Origin: Holacanthus passer
Taxonomy: Eukaryota; Chordata; Actinopteri; Pomacanthidae
Length of the DNA stretch: 64,000 nucleotides
Direction: 5' to 3'
Assembly (NCBI GenBank): GCA_025331565.1
Contig: JAFREQ010000105.1
Location: forward strand, 992,001 to 1,056,000
The position numbers and the translations under genes were made by a program. Positions 13,451 through 27,600 of this stretch are shown one piece after another. Within the stretch, counting starts at the first letter, position 1. Every line of letters begins with the position of its first letter. Below the pieces are notes generated by a model, which worked only from the letters and a program-made list of their open reading frames with translations, searched no databases and was not told where the DNA came from.

Positions 13451-16400
13451 CTCTTCCAGTTTTTCAAGCTCTCTTCTTCTCTAAAACCATACATTGTGCT
13501 TGGACTTCATCAAGCTTGCGACTATATTTTCACATTATTAATGTCTTCACCTCATGCACACACGTCTTTTATGTTTTATATGACACCCCAAAAAGCTTAT
13601 TCTTATCATGTTTTAAAAAACATGATTTTATGATCCAAACCCAGATAGAAGTTCTATTAAAAAGATTTATGCAACATTACATTTTTGACTGTGGCATAAA
13701 ATAAATGTTTTATGTGGAATAAATCTCATAGTTCTGCATGGGCACAAGAGCTTTACTCAGTTTTAGAGGAGGCCCTAATGCTGTATATCCATAGGGATGA
13801 TTTGCATTGTAATGCTCACTCTAAGCTTTTATTGAAGTTTGTAAAAACCTTGAAAATGTCTTGTCAAAGTCAAAATTAAGGACATATATGCCTCTCAAAC
13901 ACAAGTGAAAGATCTTTAGTTGCGCAGTTGAGAGCTGGTTCTTCCTCAGGCCACTGAGGTTGATATTCAAGAGGAAAACAGATTGTGTGTTTTGGGTGTT
14001 GTACAAATAACGGTAATATAAGAGAGCTAATTTTCCATGAAACGGCTCAACAGAAATGAAATATTCTGGTTCACAGATGCTAATTATTTCAATGTGCGCT
14101 TTCATCACAGAATTCTGCACAAATTATACAAAGCTGCAATATGTAGCAACATAAAACACATCCTTTGATCGAATTAGTTGTAATTAGTATTTACTTTGAT
14201 TTCTCCAGTACGATATAGCAATTGTGTTGGTCAGTGATGATTTGTGAAAGTTGCTTAAGCTGTTTCTCTATTTATTTTATAGTTTGGAAATGTAGACACT
14301 GTGGTTCTGGTTTATGAGCATAGTTGAATGGCACGATAATAAAGATGTCATTTATTCATTCTCTGCTATTCACTGCTGCTCATCATTACTCTGCCTGAGC
14401 TGCTTGATGAAAGGAAAAAACATCACAGCTGCAGATATGAAGCCGTATCTGGAACGTACCAAAGTTTAAATTTACACTAAATGGTGTAAGTTTACATGTA
14501 TTTTAATTGGAAAATATTTAAAATCAGAATAAGATATTGCACCATGATGATGAAAATGGAGACAATTGTTCTATCAGAGAAGTGTTTTTCCAAATTAAAT
14601 AAAAGAAAAAAAACTTCCCCCACCTCCACGGGAGTCCCACAATGCTCCCAGGACATCTGGGAGTTGTAATCCCTTCAGCATGTTGTGTGTCTGCTCACAC
14701 TTCACAGTTGGACAGGATCAAAACACCTCCACACGTTGACCCAGGGGTCACCTTTCCATTCCTGCAAGCTGCCTCAAGCACTTCAACTCCTGCACTCTCA
14801 AGAAAAGGATGATTAGAATTGCAGGACATTTTTTTGTTTATTTTTTTACACCTACCACGTGCACCATCAGTACAAAAATTCAGATCTCATATACATGTAC
14901 CTCATTTTTGATTGTGTGCTCGACTCAGATATCAAATTACCTCCTCAAATTTTCTGCACCCTGTCATGCTGCATTAGCCCAGCAAACCCTCAGTGTATTT
15001 TTTCAAGTCACCACCCAAAGTTTGTGACCATAGTTGGAGCTCAACATGATCAAGAATTAAGAGCGTTAAAGTTAAAATAAAAACTGTTTGGAAATATGCC
15101 TGTTCCATATTTGCCAAGAGTTAGATGAGAAGATTGATGAAGACTATTGTCTGTTGAATAAAATAATGACCAAAACAGAGCAAAAAGGAGAGTGAATATT
15201 GAAAATTGATCTGGTCATGAGAAACAGACCAAATGAATGTTAATGTTGCTCTCTATATGCTAAATGTGCAGCTGTTTGCTCACAAGTTGTCCATTTCTGA
15301 AGTTCATACTGTTCCTTCAGTGCCTCTGGACAGACGTCAGCCTCATAATCATGTTTTAACCTAAACTTTATTTGCTTTCCTCTTGCCTGGATGGATGTAC
15401 CTAAATTCCTTCAATGTTATTCTGTTGTAAAATACTGTCACTGTTTCCCAGCAATTTCCTACTTTTGTAAAACCTCTTCCATTTATTTAACGTGTCTCTT
15501 CCGAGTAGTTTTTCACTTGAGAGCTTGGAGAGCGCCCAAGCAGAATAATGTCAGTTTGTAATCAGTCCATCCTTTGCGGTCACTCCTTCCCTTTCTGATG
15601 TAAAAGGAAATCAATATTTCTTCTATTCTAATTAAGCTACGGCTGCATTTGAAATGCCTCAGCCTCGGATTGGTTGGAGCGCTGAGGGACTGTTTGAGCC
15701 CGAGTACCACATGAATGAAGTTGTATACTTTGGGAACTATTTAAGTGGTTTCAGTGGGCTTGACAATCCATTTGCAATATATTCAGTGCAGTTTTACCTT
15801 CCAGCTGGACTGAGGTGCATAAAGTTTTGTGGATAAGATGCAGAGGTTTTCCACTGGGACAAGCTCCTCCAAACATTTGTAAAGGTCTAAGTTCGACAGT
15901 AATAATTCGCAGTGTCAGTGTGGACAATGGCCGAGTCAGTCGGTTTCCCTCTGGATGCACAGACACCATGTGCACTGAAACACAGGCCTCGTCTGCACAT
16001 CGTAATCTCTCCAAACTTGATTAGATCAGGGTAATGACAAGCCTGCTATTATTGATGTGGCATCATTGAAAGTACCCAGGACATGATTTGGGCTTGGGCT
16101 CTCATTAAAGCCAGTGTGCCAGACCATTAGCTGAGATGCAGCATGTGGAAGTACTCAGGCGTGGGTTAGGGCTACTCCCCTCTGAAGACCACCTAAACAT
16201 CGCTGGAGAACAGCAATTACTGCCAAAGAGATAATGAAAGCTATGTTGAGCAGCACAGACTGACTCAATGTGACATCTTTGCCCTTTGGCGTGTGAGATA
16301 CTGTGCACGAGATACGACTATGGATCATAGCGGACAGTGTTTTCTACCATTTTTTTTTTTTTTACCTTGTTATCATAACAACAAATTCTGTATTTTCTTA

Positions 16401-19400
16401 CTGTCAACAAATCCCATTAAAAGACCAAGATCATCAATAAATTGATCCTTGTTCATCTGCGCCATAAAGCTCCATTGTTGTCAAAAACTAGTAAAACACA
16501 TAAACCACTGTTGCACTTGATGACATGTTCCTTCATAACCATCGAATACAATATTATGTAAATACTATCTTGAGCATCAAATGTGTATTAATCCACAGCT
16601 AAAAATAGTCCCCAACAAACACAGCTCTTTAAGTCCTTTCGTCTTCAATAGGAATGAACGCACTTAGTGAGCAGGTATTGCAAATCAGACAAATACATTG
16701 TTGGTTAAGGTATTTTCATGGGATTTGTTGACAACATATATATCAATTGGACAGCCTTATTTAATTTGTCAATTAAATTAAGTTTTGGAGCAGCTGGTTT
16801 TTTGCTGGAAAATCAGACCTTTATTCTGAAAGGTTTGAAATACTTTTCCTTTTCTTGGATTTTCTCTAGCGATATTTTTGGTCTTTCTTTTATTCTGCTG
16901 CCATTAAAAAGTTCTAGGTTACCCTGCCAAGTTATAGTATTTAAAAATGAAACCCACATTGTCCATGAGCTGATATATATTCTACTACTTTGGTGTTTGT
17001 TTGTCTTCACCCAGTGTCTGTGTCCGCATTTATTGATGTCAGCTGCGTCTCCGGTGAAGAAGTGTGAATAGTTTAATCCAGCCTCACGGCGGGTTCCTGC
17101 AGCGGGAACACAAGCCTGTAAGATGTTGAGGTCATATTTGGCAGATGCAACTCGCCTGGTTTATGAACACTTTTAAATGCCAAATGCTTGGCCGCTCTGT
17201 GGAATTGTGTTTATTTTCTGTGGTAATGTTTGTTGAAGTGAGGTGCAGCGGGAGCTCAGGATCTGTGGAATATTACAGGGTTTTACCTCATACAGCGTAA
17301 TGCAACCATAAAATTAAATCATAATATGCATGATTGCATTAGTTTGTGGACTCAGAGCCTTTAAAGTACATTGCAAATCCTGAATTCTAATATTTACTAC
17401 CACTTTTACATGCAGCACATATGAAGCCTTTTTACATCTACATTGCCACGGACAATAAAGATTTCACAGGCAAGCTACAAAAAGCTATTCATAGCTTTTA
17501 GAAGAAATAGTGCAAACAGAAAGTGTTTAATATTTTTCCTTTTAGTAGGCGCTGTCAGCACTTATGATGGGTGATATTTTCCTTCTTCACAGAGAAGATT
17601 TGAAGTGTTGAGATGAGCAGGCAACATGGACTGATAGAGAGAGCTGTGGTGCACAAAGATTTACTGCTGAACTGGGTGAACTAAGTTAGTTTCACTGCTT
17701 TAATTTTTTTCCTTTATGTCAGAGACTATATGAGTCAGGCGCCATTGAAAAAGGCTGTTGATGATACCATTAGAGACAAAGCTTGTGACCTCAGATGCAG
17801 ACCAGGATTCAGTCTGATACTATTAGAGGGAGGAAATATGGAAGACGACTGAAAGTTGTAAAGCTTTGGCGAATTCTCCAGCACTGGTGGAATAGTTTGC
17901 CAACCAGCGTCCTGATGACAGATCAAGCCCCGATCCAAAATAATGAAGGCCTTAAAAATAAGATATTAGATGAGATAAGATAATAAAATTTTGGCAAATA
18001 CTCTTATTGACTTTCTTGCCGAGAATCAGATCAGAAGATCAATGTCATTCTCATATCTGTCTGTGAAATATGCAGGAGATGGTGAGCTCTGGTTAGCATA
18101 AAGAAAATTACATCTTTGTATGGATTAAACAAGAGATATAATGTGTTTATTAATGAGCTGTTAACATCTTCTAATTGTATCTTCGTATTTAACACACAAA
18201 TACAAGAGTGCTATTGATCTTCTCACAACTTTAAAACCATATCTGGTCAGCAACTTCTCATAATGGAAATATCTACATACAGTAGAAAGTGGCAGGGCCT
18301 CACTGAGAAACTGCAGAAACCAGTCTTGTAATTTCCATAAGGTAGAACTGTAGTCTCTGTGTTTATGCAATTTAAACTGCATTTTTTTTAATTGTTGTAA
18401 AAGTCAACTAATCATCTTGTTTTCTTCTCCAGAGAACCAGAGCCAAAATCTAATAAATGATGGAAAGCTTACAAGACAGTGGATGATATTTATAGCTCAC
18501 AGCAATCTCAAGATAGCAATACTTAAATTGTGGTTGATATTGAGTCTTGACAGCCAAGAATACTTTTTTGGCAGATTTTAACAGGCCAATAAAAACATCC
18601 ATTATATTTTCAGGCTAACATTGATTTATGTGTAAGAGAGTGTAACTTTTGCTGGATCGCCTCCTTAGTCAGATTTTTTTTTTCCCATCTCTCCTTTGCT
18701 GTTTTTCATATCAGCTTACTTTGCGTTTGCACTTTAAAGTCAGTCTTGATAACAGGATCAAACATGCATTTAAATGCCAAATCAAATGCCACATTTTTCA
18801 AGTCAACACCGAAGAGCAGCCTTTGAGGGGAACGAAGAAGACGGACTCGTGATGGATGAAGCGGTGCACAGGGTCTTGAAAGGAAAGTCTAGAAGAAAAC
18901 ACAGCTGACAAGTTCTTGATTAACTTTGCTGTTGTTGAATATTCAGCTTTCATCAATGTTGAATTTGTAATGCAAGATTAATCCAGACCCAGTGTAGGCC
19001 AGACCACAAGAGGCTCCTCAACCGAAGAGTTTGAGAGGCCCTGATGCTGTTCACTGTCAGCGCTGCATACCAAGCCAAGTCCCACCAATCAGTCTACCAG
19101 GACACATTCGGCATCCTGGAAGAGGACGGCCTTGAATACCAACTCCTGCCACATTAAATGGTGGTAATCACCTAAACAGATGCTGCTTGGGTAGCAGGGA
19201 ATAACAGTATGTACAAATGACTATCACATACTGCATTTGCCGAAATGGCAGCGCATTAAGAATTATAGTACATTCATAATGGATTTTCCACCACCTGAGG
19301 ATTTACGTCCGATGCCAACCTTCAGAGCCAGTGCAGGAGCAGTGTGCCTGTTGGTTTGGAGTTTGAACCTGCTGATTTCTGAAAAGCAGGACTGGAAGAT

Positions 19401-21189
19401 GTGCTTTTTACTCATCAGGTCGTCTTATCTGGCAATTTTAGGGGCATCGCTTAAACAAATGATGAAATCTTTTGAGCAGGCGGCGTTCATCAGGTGGAAA
19501 AGAGCGAAGTTTGTCTAATTATGAGAATTTTTTTAACCTTCTTCTTCAAAATGAGACAATTAGGATAATTTTGGAAAAGAAGATGGTCCATTGTCACTGA
19601 ATGTAATCTGAGGTTTTGCAGAAATGTTAAAATTGAATTTAGCTTTGGTGAGACTCACGCTGGATTAGAAGTATAAGCCAGAATGAGTGCAGAATGAGTG
19701 TTTGGCTAATTAAACTTTAACTTTTTCAGCCCATCCTTTCCAACTTTATTTCCTTTATTTGACTGCAGGGGAGTTAACGGGGAATAATTGCTTCAGTTTA
19801 TTCATGTGATGTGGCGCCTTGTGGGTTTGGCTGTGTGGTAATTAGCCCACCTTTCTGAACGTGCACAAAATAACCACAGTGGACTGTCAACGTTTTGTCA
19901 GGTTGATGTCTTCTCTGGACGGGCCCCTCGCCTGCACTACAGACAGGATGGACCCACTGAACTCATTTCCTCACATCAAAAACTGACTGTGAAACTCAAC
20001 ACTGGCTTTTTGTACCTGCTCCTGCCGCACGCTGAGAGCCGCTTTATGCTGAGCTGGACTTCGGTTCACAGAACAGAGGGGAAAGCTAAACTCAACACAA
20101 ACAAGTTTAGAGAATTATACTGTGAAGAACTTTTATTGTTCAGCCCAAACAAACGTGCAATGCTTGTATATTGTATATGCAATACAGTATATCCATTCTT
20201 ACTTACACTGGGTCAGTGTTTTGCTGACTCTACAATGCTTGACTGACTTGAGATGGGAGGTTTGACACAGTGTGCTTGTTACTTCGATTATACAACACAA
20301 CAGACACACAACAGTTTTAATTAAGAGAGCTCAGATAAACCTCCTATGTGCAATCTACCCTGCACCAAACAGCATACAGACAGATTTACTGAATAGCTAG
20401 TTGTTGAATGAAAATAGAAATATTTTGTGATTCTGGCTATAATTTGATTTTGTGAAGATCAGCATGAATTGTTCATGAAACAAAATTATTATATTTTGCT
20501 GTCTGAAGGAGACAAGCCTGTTAGGTTAAAATAGTGAATTTTAAAATAATAAGGAACAAATGGGAATTTCAAATAACAAAATTTAATATCCCCTGCTGTC
20601 CTAATTTGTTCCCTTCTCCAAATGGATCTAATAAACCTCCTTGAGCCACTTCTCACATTTAATAAGGGATATTTGCCTCTGCGCCCTTCTGCATCTACTC
20701 TTACACATGTTCTCACTGAGCTCCTTCAGTGTTGATTTCAGTCTTGATGGGAGTTGACTTTTGCCCCCAATCTTCAGGGGCCACAAATGGTTTGATGACC
20801 ATGAAAACAAAGCCAGAAAACATATGGCACCTCAGATCTGGACCCAGCTGAACACCTCAGAGAGAGCGTGGTGTATCATGTGAGAGACGGTGTTTTCCAC
20901 CGTCCTCAACTAAACATCGGATGATGTCATGGTTTTTGGAGGGATGGTGCTGCATCTCTCCAACTGAGTTTCAGACGCATATTGAAGGTGTTTTGGCCTC
21001 TTTTGATAGTACAACACCCCATAAAGACATGTAATGCTGCTCGGTTTTATTTTGGTATAAACACACACATTTATGAAACCTTCTAGAGAAAGTCCCTGAG
21101 CTTTCTTAGCAACAGTTTGCTTCATTCCTTCTGCTGCAGCATTTAGCATGTACCATTACAGTCATAACAGCTGAAAGGAAATGAGTAGG

Positions 21190-21197
21190 CACACACA

Positions 21198-21252
<55 letters not shown>
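21190..21252. repeat. (CA)n microsatellite
   Basis: About 63 bp of CA repeats with one AA interruption near the left end. It is the longest dinucleotide array in the window. Confidence 0.97.
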
Positions 21253-21254
<2 letters not shown>

Positions 21255-24200
21255 TGATTCATGCTTTCCATGGTGCAAGTAATGGTTCAATAAAAGAGTT
21301 TTCACACTCCAATAATCTCCTATAGGGCGACTAAACAGCCTCATCAGATGACCAGAGGGAGGGGAGAGATCAGATGTCGCAGCAGCGTCGGCTCCAGCAC
21401 TGGTTCCTAACCTGGGAGCTGAGACCCCAACAGAGACAAGACGAACGTAGGGGCTCACAAGATGATTAGTAGGGTTGAAATAATAATTTGAATCAATCAT
21501 TTTTATCAAAATGCATTTATTTGCCATTTTTCAACACAGGGTTGCGGAATGATTTGTGAGTTGTAGTCCCTTCATGCTGCACACACATAGAATATAAAGT
21601 AAAAATAAATATTTCTATTTGAATAGAACAAAATTAAAGACATAGAATAAAACAATATATATATACTCATACACATAATATGTATACTTATATATGTGCG
21701 TGTATAGTTTAAATATGCATTTGGAAACATTGCATTAAAGAAGAAACATTCTATTTTATTCTATTTTTAACAAAGCATAATAAAGTAGAGTGACTCAGAA
21801 AACAAGGACTGATGTTACATCTACATGATTGACAAAGGAGAACAGTGCAGGTGAATTGGTTTTATGAGGAGCAGCAGGGACACATAATTGTGGATGCACA
21901 ATAGCAAGTGGATCTGATTGGACCTGATTGCTGTTTATCACAGCAGCTCACTTTTCATGACACCAGTAATCCTAAAGGAACCATGTACATTATATGTATT
22001 GGAGCAGCTGAGTGTAATAGTGTCTCCCCTCAAGTCAGAAAATAGTTGATGCATTATGGCAATGTAATGTCAATGAAGAGAATATTGATGTGTGGAAGTC
22101 TCCACTTATCTTAAAGACGTTATGTGATACAGTTACTGCATCATGATGACTTGTATAATAATGATGCCAATGAGTTTTGTGCAATGAGGAAGCATTTTAC
22201 TGATTTTAAGCTGTGGAAAAGGAGAACACCAGTATCATATTGTTACTTGACAACAGCAGATACAAGGAGTCTAGGTATCAGGATCAGTGTCAGCAGAGAA
22301 AGGTCAGATCAGTGCATCCCTATAATGCTGTACCTACAATTACACGTGCATGTGCTTGATTCAGATATGATTCTTGGCTGGATTTGAACCCTTATTCAAC
22401 AGATTGAAGTACACACAGGCCAGGTTGGAAGAGAACGAGCAGATGACACACAACCAAGGTTCTGGTCGGGTTTGAACCCAGGTCATCAAGATCGCATGTG
22501 CGGCAGAGTGTCCCTACATGTTACATGTTTACTTAGGCGGAATATTTTGGTCGCATTGATGTTGCCTAGATTAGTGGGTCGCGTGCGTTTGAAAGGAACA
22601 TACTCATTACACAGTGAACTTTTAAGTACAAGCAAGGTTGTTCATGTCATGAGGTTTTTGTGGGAGTTTTTTTCTTGTTCTCACTTTGGGTCAAAGGGTT
22701 GAAGGACTGATTGAGGAAGGGTCAATTTCAGTTATCGTTTTTATAATTTGGGCATTGTGTAACTCTGAGAATGGAGATGTGATTAAGGGCTGTACAAAAG
22801 CCTGATTTGGACTTCCATACACGTTGAGAGAGCAGCTTGGTCAGCAGTGTCCAGCACTACATGATGACATATCTACAAAATGTCCTCATTGCCTTTTTCA
22901 CTAATGTGACCTAGTGCAATTCATTTGGCATGGCTGTCTGAAACAAGCTGATATTATACAGTTGGTGTATTACAGACTGGCCTTACAGGCTTATGATTAA
23001 ATCTTTTCTGAGACTAAAAAACTGACTAATGTTCATGTCCAGGAAAACGTCTCTCCGTGTTGTGCGGCATGTTTTAGGGCCCTATTATTGTCTGTCAGTT
23101 TTACAGGGGATGTCTCCACAGCAGGCTCGTCGTCCCAGCCCATCCCTGCACCACAAACACAAAACCATATGAGATCAAAGGACGGTAATGAAGCTAACCA
23201 CTAACTGCAGGTCTTCCAGCACATGTTAGAAGGAAAACTGCAAACGTTTACTTCCCTGAAACTCCATCAGTCACAAATTAAATGCATCTTAAGACTGTGA
23301 TTCCCTCCAGCTTGGTTCATTTACCTACAATCAGTGCTCCTGAAATCACAAGCTACATCAACACTTTGATTTTTTTCATTTCAATTTCTGGGTGACTTGG
23401 TGGTTTTGACCTCCCTTTGCTGATTGGTCATGTTTGCTCAAAAGTGACAACTCAGATCACAGTTTGTTAGGTGAAAGTTAGTAGTTATTCAGGAGAGACG
23501 GTTTATTCACACTATAATTAACACAGGGACGGGATTAAAGAAATCTCAAATTGAAGAGAAAAGAATGGGCTTTCTGTTGACACAATCTCCTCAGAAGAGC
23601 ATATATTTGTCACATCAACACAGCAATCAAAGTAAATAATCATTAGTGTGGGTGTACATTTGTTTTAGTGGCACCTTGACGAGATAATTTCAAGCCAGGA
23701 ACACCTCGTGCCTTTACTTGACACCCATTATTTGCTCTTTATGTTCTTCAACATTTATGTTCTGTGGGCTCAGAATGATGCATTACAGAGGAGCTGCAGA
23801 TTAGAGACACCTTCTGGGACACTAAACTATACAGCAGTGGTTCCCAATGTTTGCCTGTCAAGCCTCCCTCTGGGTGCCTGTTTTCACAGTCAAACAGTCA
23901 GTTCTTTCTAATCAACATGTCTGTTTAATCTGAACATAAACTAATATGTTGTAAAAAATGACAAGTTGTAGTTTTTAGCCTTTCGACAGAGGCAAGCTAC
24001 TAAGTCTCAGAACGATATCAAATAAGCCAGAATATCAAATTATTCCTTTAATATGTGCAAGTTTAGTTTACATCATTCTTATTATTATCATCTTATTATT
24101 CGTTTTCCTATTAATTTATAAAGCTCAATAAATCTATCAAGGGATATGAGGATTTCTGGAGCTCTGCTAAGCCAGAGTTTATGATGCCTGTAACATCAAC

Positions 24201-26369
24201 ATGACTCAGGAGACTGTAACCACACCATGGGGAGACCTATGGATTTTTTTTTTCTCTATAGCTGACTTCATACATTTTGCTGTCAGAGATTCTAAAGACT
24301 CATGTTGGCGATTTGTTTCCTCCTACAATCAAAAGACAAGTAGCTCAGGTGAAATGACAGGTCTTATTTGCCACAGAAATGAATGTGAGAATAAATTACA
24401 AACATCCCCACTTCACAAGCAGGAGTCATCACCCACAGTACTGGTCAGTGGACTGCTGATGATACCCCACCTCCTCAGACCCTGTGGGTGGTCAGTAAAC
24501 CGTGTGCTGGAGAGAGTTGTGCGGTAAAAGCTAACATTGGCCTCAAACAACCACATCATTTGCCAAGTTATCCTTAACCAAGCGTCTCTCATTCTCAAGT
24601 CTGAGGTCTCTGTTAAGTGTTTCCAAGAATCCCAGGAGGCATTGCATGTTATAGGTGTAATGATAGCTTCTGGGTAATTACAGCATCCTTTGATATGGAA
24701 GCATGAATGGTTGCTCATACGCTGACCTGGTGCTTCCTCAGTGGCACGTATTTCTGACATCTTTAGACTTGGATCAGGTTCATTTCTGCCTCAGGAGAAT
24801 ACAGTTTGGACTTTATTTTGAAGGAAAATCCAGTTTAGTACTACAGCTTTTGATAAAAATCTCTCTTCCTTATTGGCCACAAGTTGACAGTAGCTGTGTT
24901 TCCATTGAATTGTCAAGTTAATTTGAAGTGCCATTGTGGAGAAAAAAATAGAATGAATTGATGCTTCCATTAACTGGGTTTAAAGCAAATAAACTAAACT
25001 ATGCAAAGCCTGGTTTCATCTGAAGTCTATGGCTGTAATTAACACAGTAGAAGAAGTAGAGGTTGTCTGGCTGTGATGGGGTTTTTTTTTCTACTCATCA
25101 GTCCACATGTACACATGTGTTGCTACTACCAGCCGCGTTATGAGAATATGTAGGAAAATGTCGACAAGAGAAAGAGCTTCGTCTTCAGCTGATCAGTCAT
25201 TAAATGTTCTCTGCGTCAGATGTTGATGCAAGTTTTTGTTGAGGGCTAAATGGATGTTTCTTTTTTTTCTTTTTTTTGATGGAATCGCAGCTAATGTTTA
25301 TATTAAGAAATCCCCCATTTCTGTGATCAGCATTTAAATTTGTGTGACAGCAGTCCAATCAGGAATTACTCCATTTTTTGAAAACAAAGAAATCATCTTG
25401 ATAGAGTATGTATGTGTGCAGTTATCTCAATTACTGTGTGTTTATGTTTGTGGCAGTTATTTTTCATCCGATTTGATCTGTCTCTGTTTGAAATGTGCTA
25501 CATGCATTCAGTAAAACTGACTGACACGATATAACGCTGTAAACATAAGCCATGGGGTGTCACACACACTGTTTGGAGAGCATAGAGTTGATCTTTTAGG
25601 GATAAGCAACTGAGACAATCTCTAATATCCATTTCATAGAGAGATTTAATCTACATGTTGGGTTCCTTTTGTTTCATCATCCTCCACTGGTAATGTTACA
25701 ATCTGTCTAAAACTTTCCCCTCTGGTAATGACATGTGATGCAAAGCATTGCTTGAATTCAGTGCTTCTCTGAGATCTGGCATGCACAGGAATGTGCTCTC
25801 ATTCAAAAGGGGATTTTGATTCTGGTATGAAAAAGACTGGGGGGAAAATAGAATTTATAGAACTCACTGGGCATCTAGAAAGTCTAGCAGAGCAGAATCT
25901 GAATGTGTCCAGATGGTGAAGTTTAAGAATTGCATAAAACATTTAAATAATTTATAGGCTAAACATGTAAAAGTTAAGCAATTTTAAGTGTTCTGTTACT
26001 TTATTATAAATAATGTAATATATATGAGTGTAAGTATGCCTATTATCTCCAATTGCACGATGGTACACAAAGCAAAAAGAAAGTGGGTCAGTACTGCATT
26101 CATATTAACTTTCCAACAGTGACACAACAGAAGCTCTTTTTCCCTGGAGCTTTGCAATCAGCAAGATCTAATGGCACTGAAAATGAAATGTGGACCAAAG
26201 ATATTTAACTCATGTTCCACAGTATGGTAAGCGAGATTAGTGTCCATGGTGTGTTTTATTGTGTGTGTAGAGTTTGTTTCCTGTTTGTCTGAGTAAATAT
26301 TCATTAGTTTGGAATTTTCATCTGGCTCCAATTTGTTTTATTCATTTATTTCATTAAACATCTTTCTTC

Positions 26370-27164
26370 CAGCGCCATTTGACTGTCAGTTGTTTTAGGC
26401 ACAACAAACAAGGCAGGCAACTGCTTGAGGCCCCCAGGCAGTGAGCGGGCCCCGACTGTCAAACTTCACTACGCAGATATTCCTCAAAAAGTGGCAGCCC
26501 CAGTGACCACATCCCCCTCCCTCTTAAACAACCAACGGATGATTTGCAATAACATCTCAGTCCATAAAGTAAAAAAAGAAAATTGCGATTGGAGCAGATA
26601 ATGATGATTAAGCAAAACCAAGTAAATAACTGAGTTATTTAGTCGAGCCTTAACTAATGAGGGAGACACCTGAATAACTTCAGCTTGCATCTCTGCTCGA
26701 TCCATATCTTCCATATCCTCCCAGTTTTCTATACTTAATCTCTTTCCACCTCTCAGGGTAACTGAGAGGGTGTGAACTTTTGATATGAGAACACAGCGGG
26801 CCCCTTTTGCAAGAGCCAAGGCCTGGAAGCAGAATTTGCAAAATCAATGCTTTGTTTGTTGATAAAGACTGACCTTATAATGTGGGTTATTAGTAAGTTA
26901 GTAATTTATTTAGATTTTTATAGCTGGTATTTATTGTACTTTATTTTTATTTTTATATCATATATATTTATATATTAATTGTTCTTTGCATGTATGTTTT
27001 GAAAATTATACTAATGTGATCACTTGAAAAAAAAAAAAAAAAAAAGATTTTGTAAATTTTTGTTTGTGTCATATTATATATAACATAATGGTGATGAGTG
27101 CTGGTTTGAGGGGCCCCTGGGCAAAAGTTCCCAGGGGCCCCAAAAGACTTTAGAGTCGCCACTG
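26370..27164. mobile_element. Candidate non-autonomous DNA transposon
   Basis: The left part holds GGCAACTGCTTGAGGCCCCC and the right part holds GGGGCCCCTGGGCAAAAG plus GAGTCGCCACTG, words typical of one dispersed fish element. The termini CAGCGCCATTTGACTG and (reverse complement) CAGTGGCGACTCTAAAGTC are loosely similar. No convincing target duplication was seen, so the limits are provisional. It contains a 19-bp A run at 27028. Confidence 0.4.
27028..27046. repeat. Poly(A) run
   Basis: About 19 consecutive A inside the candidate transposon at 26370-27164. Confidence 0.9.
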
Positions 27165-27423
27165 ATGTTGCATGACAGTGAACATGTACCTGAGTCCATG
27201 TTCAAATCTCTGTGAACGGCTCTAACAGCGCCTTTAAGTGCTCCTCGGAATCCCTAAACTCGACAGTCATAAGTCTTAACGATAGTCTGGAATAAAAATA
27301 TAATCTTGCTGTGTCTTTTTAACCACAAACTGATGACACATCTTACAACGCGTTCCACATAACACCTGACAGCTGAGCCTACATCATACGGAAAATCCGA
27401 CTTTCGCAGTCTCGTTTTAATAT

Positions 27424-27483
27424 TTCCGGCACCACGTGAAGGCAGCACAACAACCTATGAATCGGGGTGGCGGTGTGACGTCA
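27424..27483. promoter_or_regulatory. Putative chst13 promoter motif cluster (ETS, E-box, CRE)
   Basis: Within 60 bp, 430-490 bp upstream of the chst13 ATG, lie TTCCGG (27424-27429, ETS core), CACGTG (27433-27438, USF/MYC E-box) and the full palindromic CRE TGACGTCA (27476-27483). The surroundings are richer in CpG than the flank to the left and no TATA box is evident. This is what a CpG-type housekeeping promoter looks like, but the transcription start site is inferred, not seen. Confidence 0.5.
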
Positions 27484-27501
27484 TGGCACGGTGCCCCCTC
27501 C

Positions 27502-27600
27502 ATGTTTGGCGGAGAAGAAGAAGAAGTTTGTGTAACGTTCAGGTCCGACAAAGTGCAGTCACCGCTTGTTAACAGCCAGAGCCGGAGGGAAACAGTTTGA
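27502..27600 (+). promoter_or_regulatory. Upstream ORF 1 in the probable chst13 5' leader
   Basis: The ATG at 27502 opens a 32-codon frame with a run of four Glu near its start and ends at TGA 27598-27600. It is out of frame with chst13 only by an intervening stop and spacing, and lies 312 bp before the main ATG. It counts as a uORF only if transcription begins upstream of 27502. Two minimal uORFs follow at 27626-27637 and 27647-27658. Confidence 0.35.

Larger units (their letters stand above)
13100..27410. other. Gene-poor flank, right part
   Basis: No supportable exon. It holds a long CA array (21190), a candidate DNA transposon (26370-27164) and A+T-rich unique sequence. The repeat-free stretches near 15640-16020, 17080-17350 and 19720-19960 contain homeodomain-like TAATTA/ATTA words and could be regulatory. 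A short exon-like stretch at 19000-19160 (SAAYQAKSHQ and onward) has stops on both sides and no recognised family. Confidence 0.55.

Noticed and set aside
13222..13704. 160-codon + strand open frame
   Set aside because: Longest frame in the left flank, but it runs through a dispersed repeat, is Phe/Ser/Cys-rich and has no recognisable domain or splice context.
22378..22500. GGGTTTGAACCC-like B-box sequences suggesting tRNA
   Set aside because: Two B-box-like words but no A box, acceptor stem or cloverleaf; at best SINE debris.
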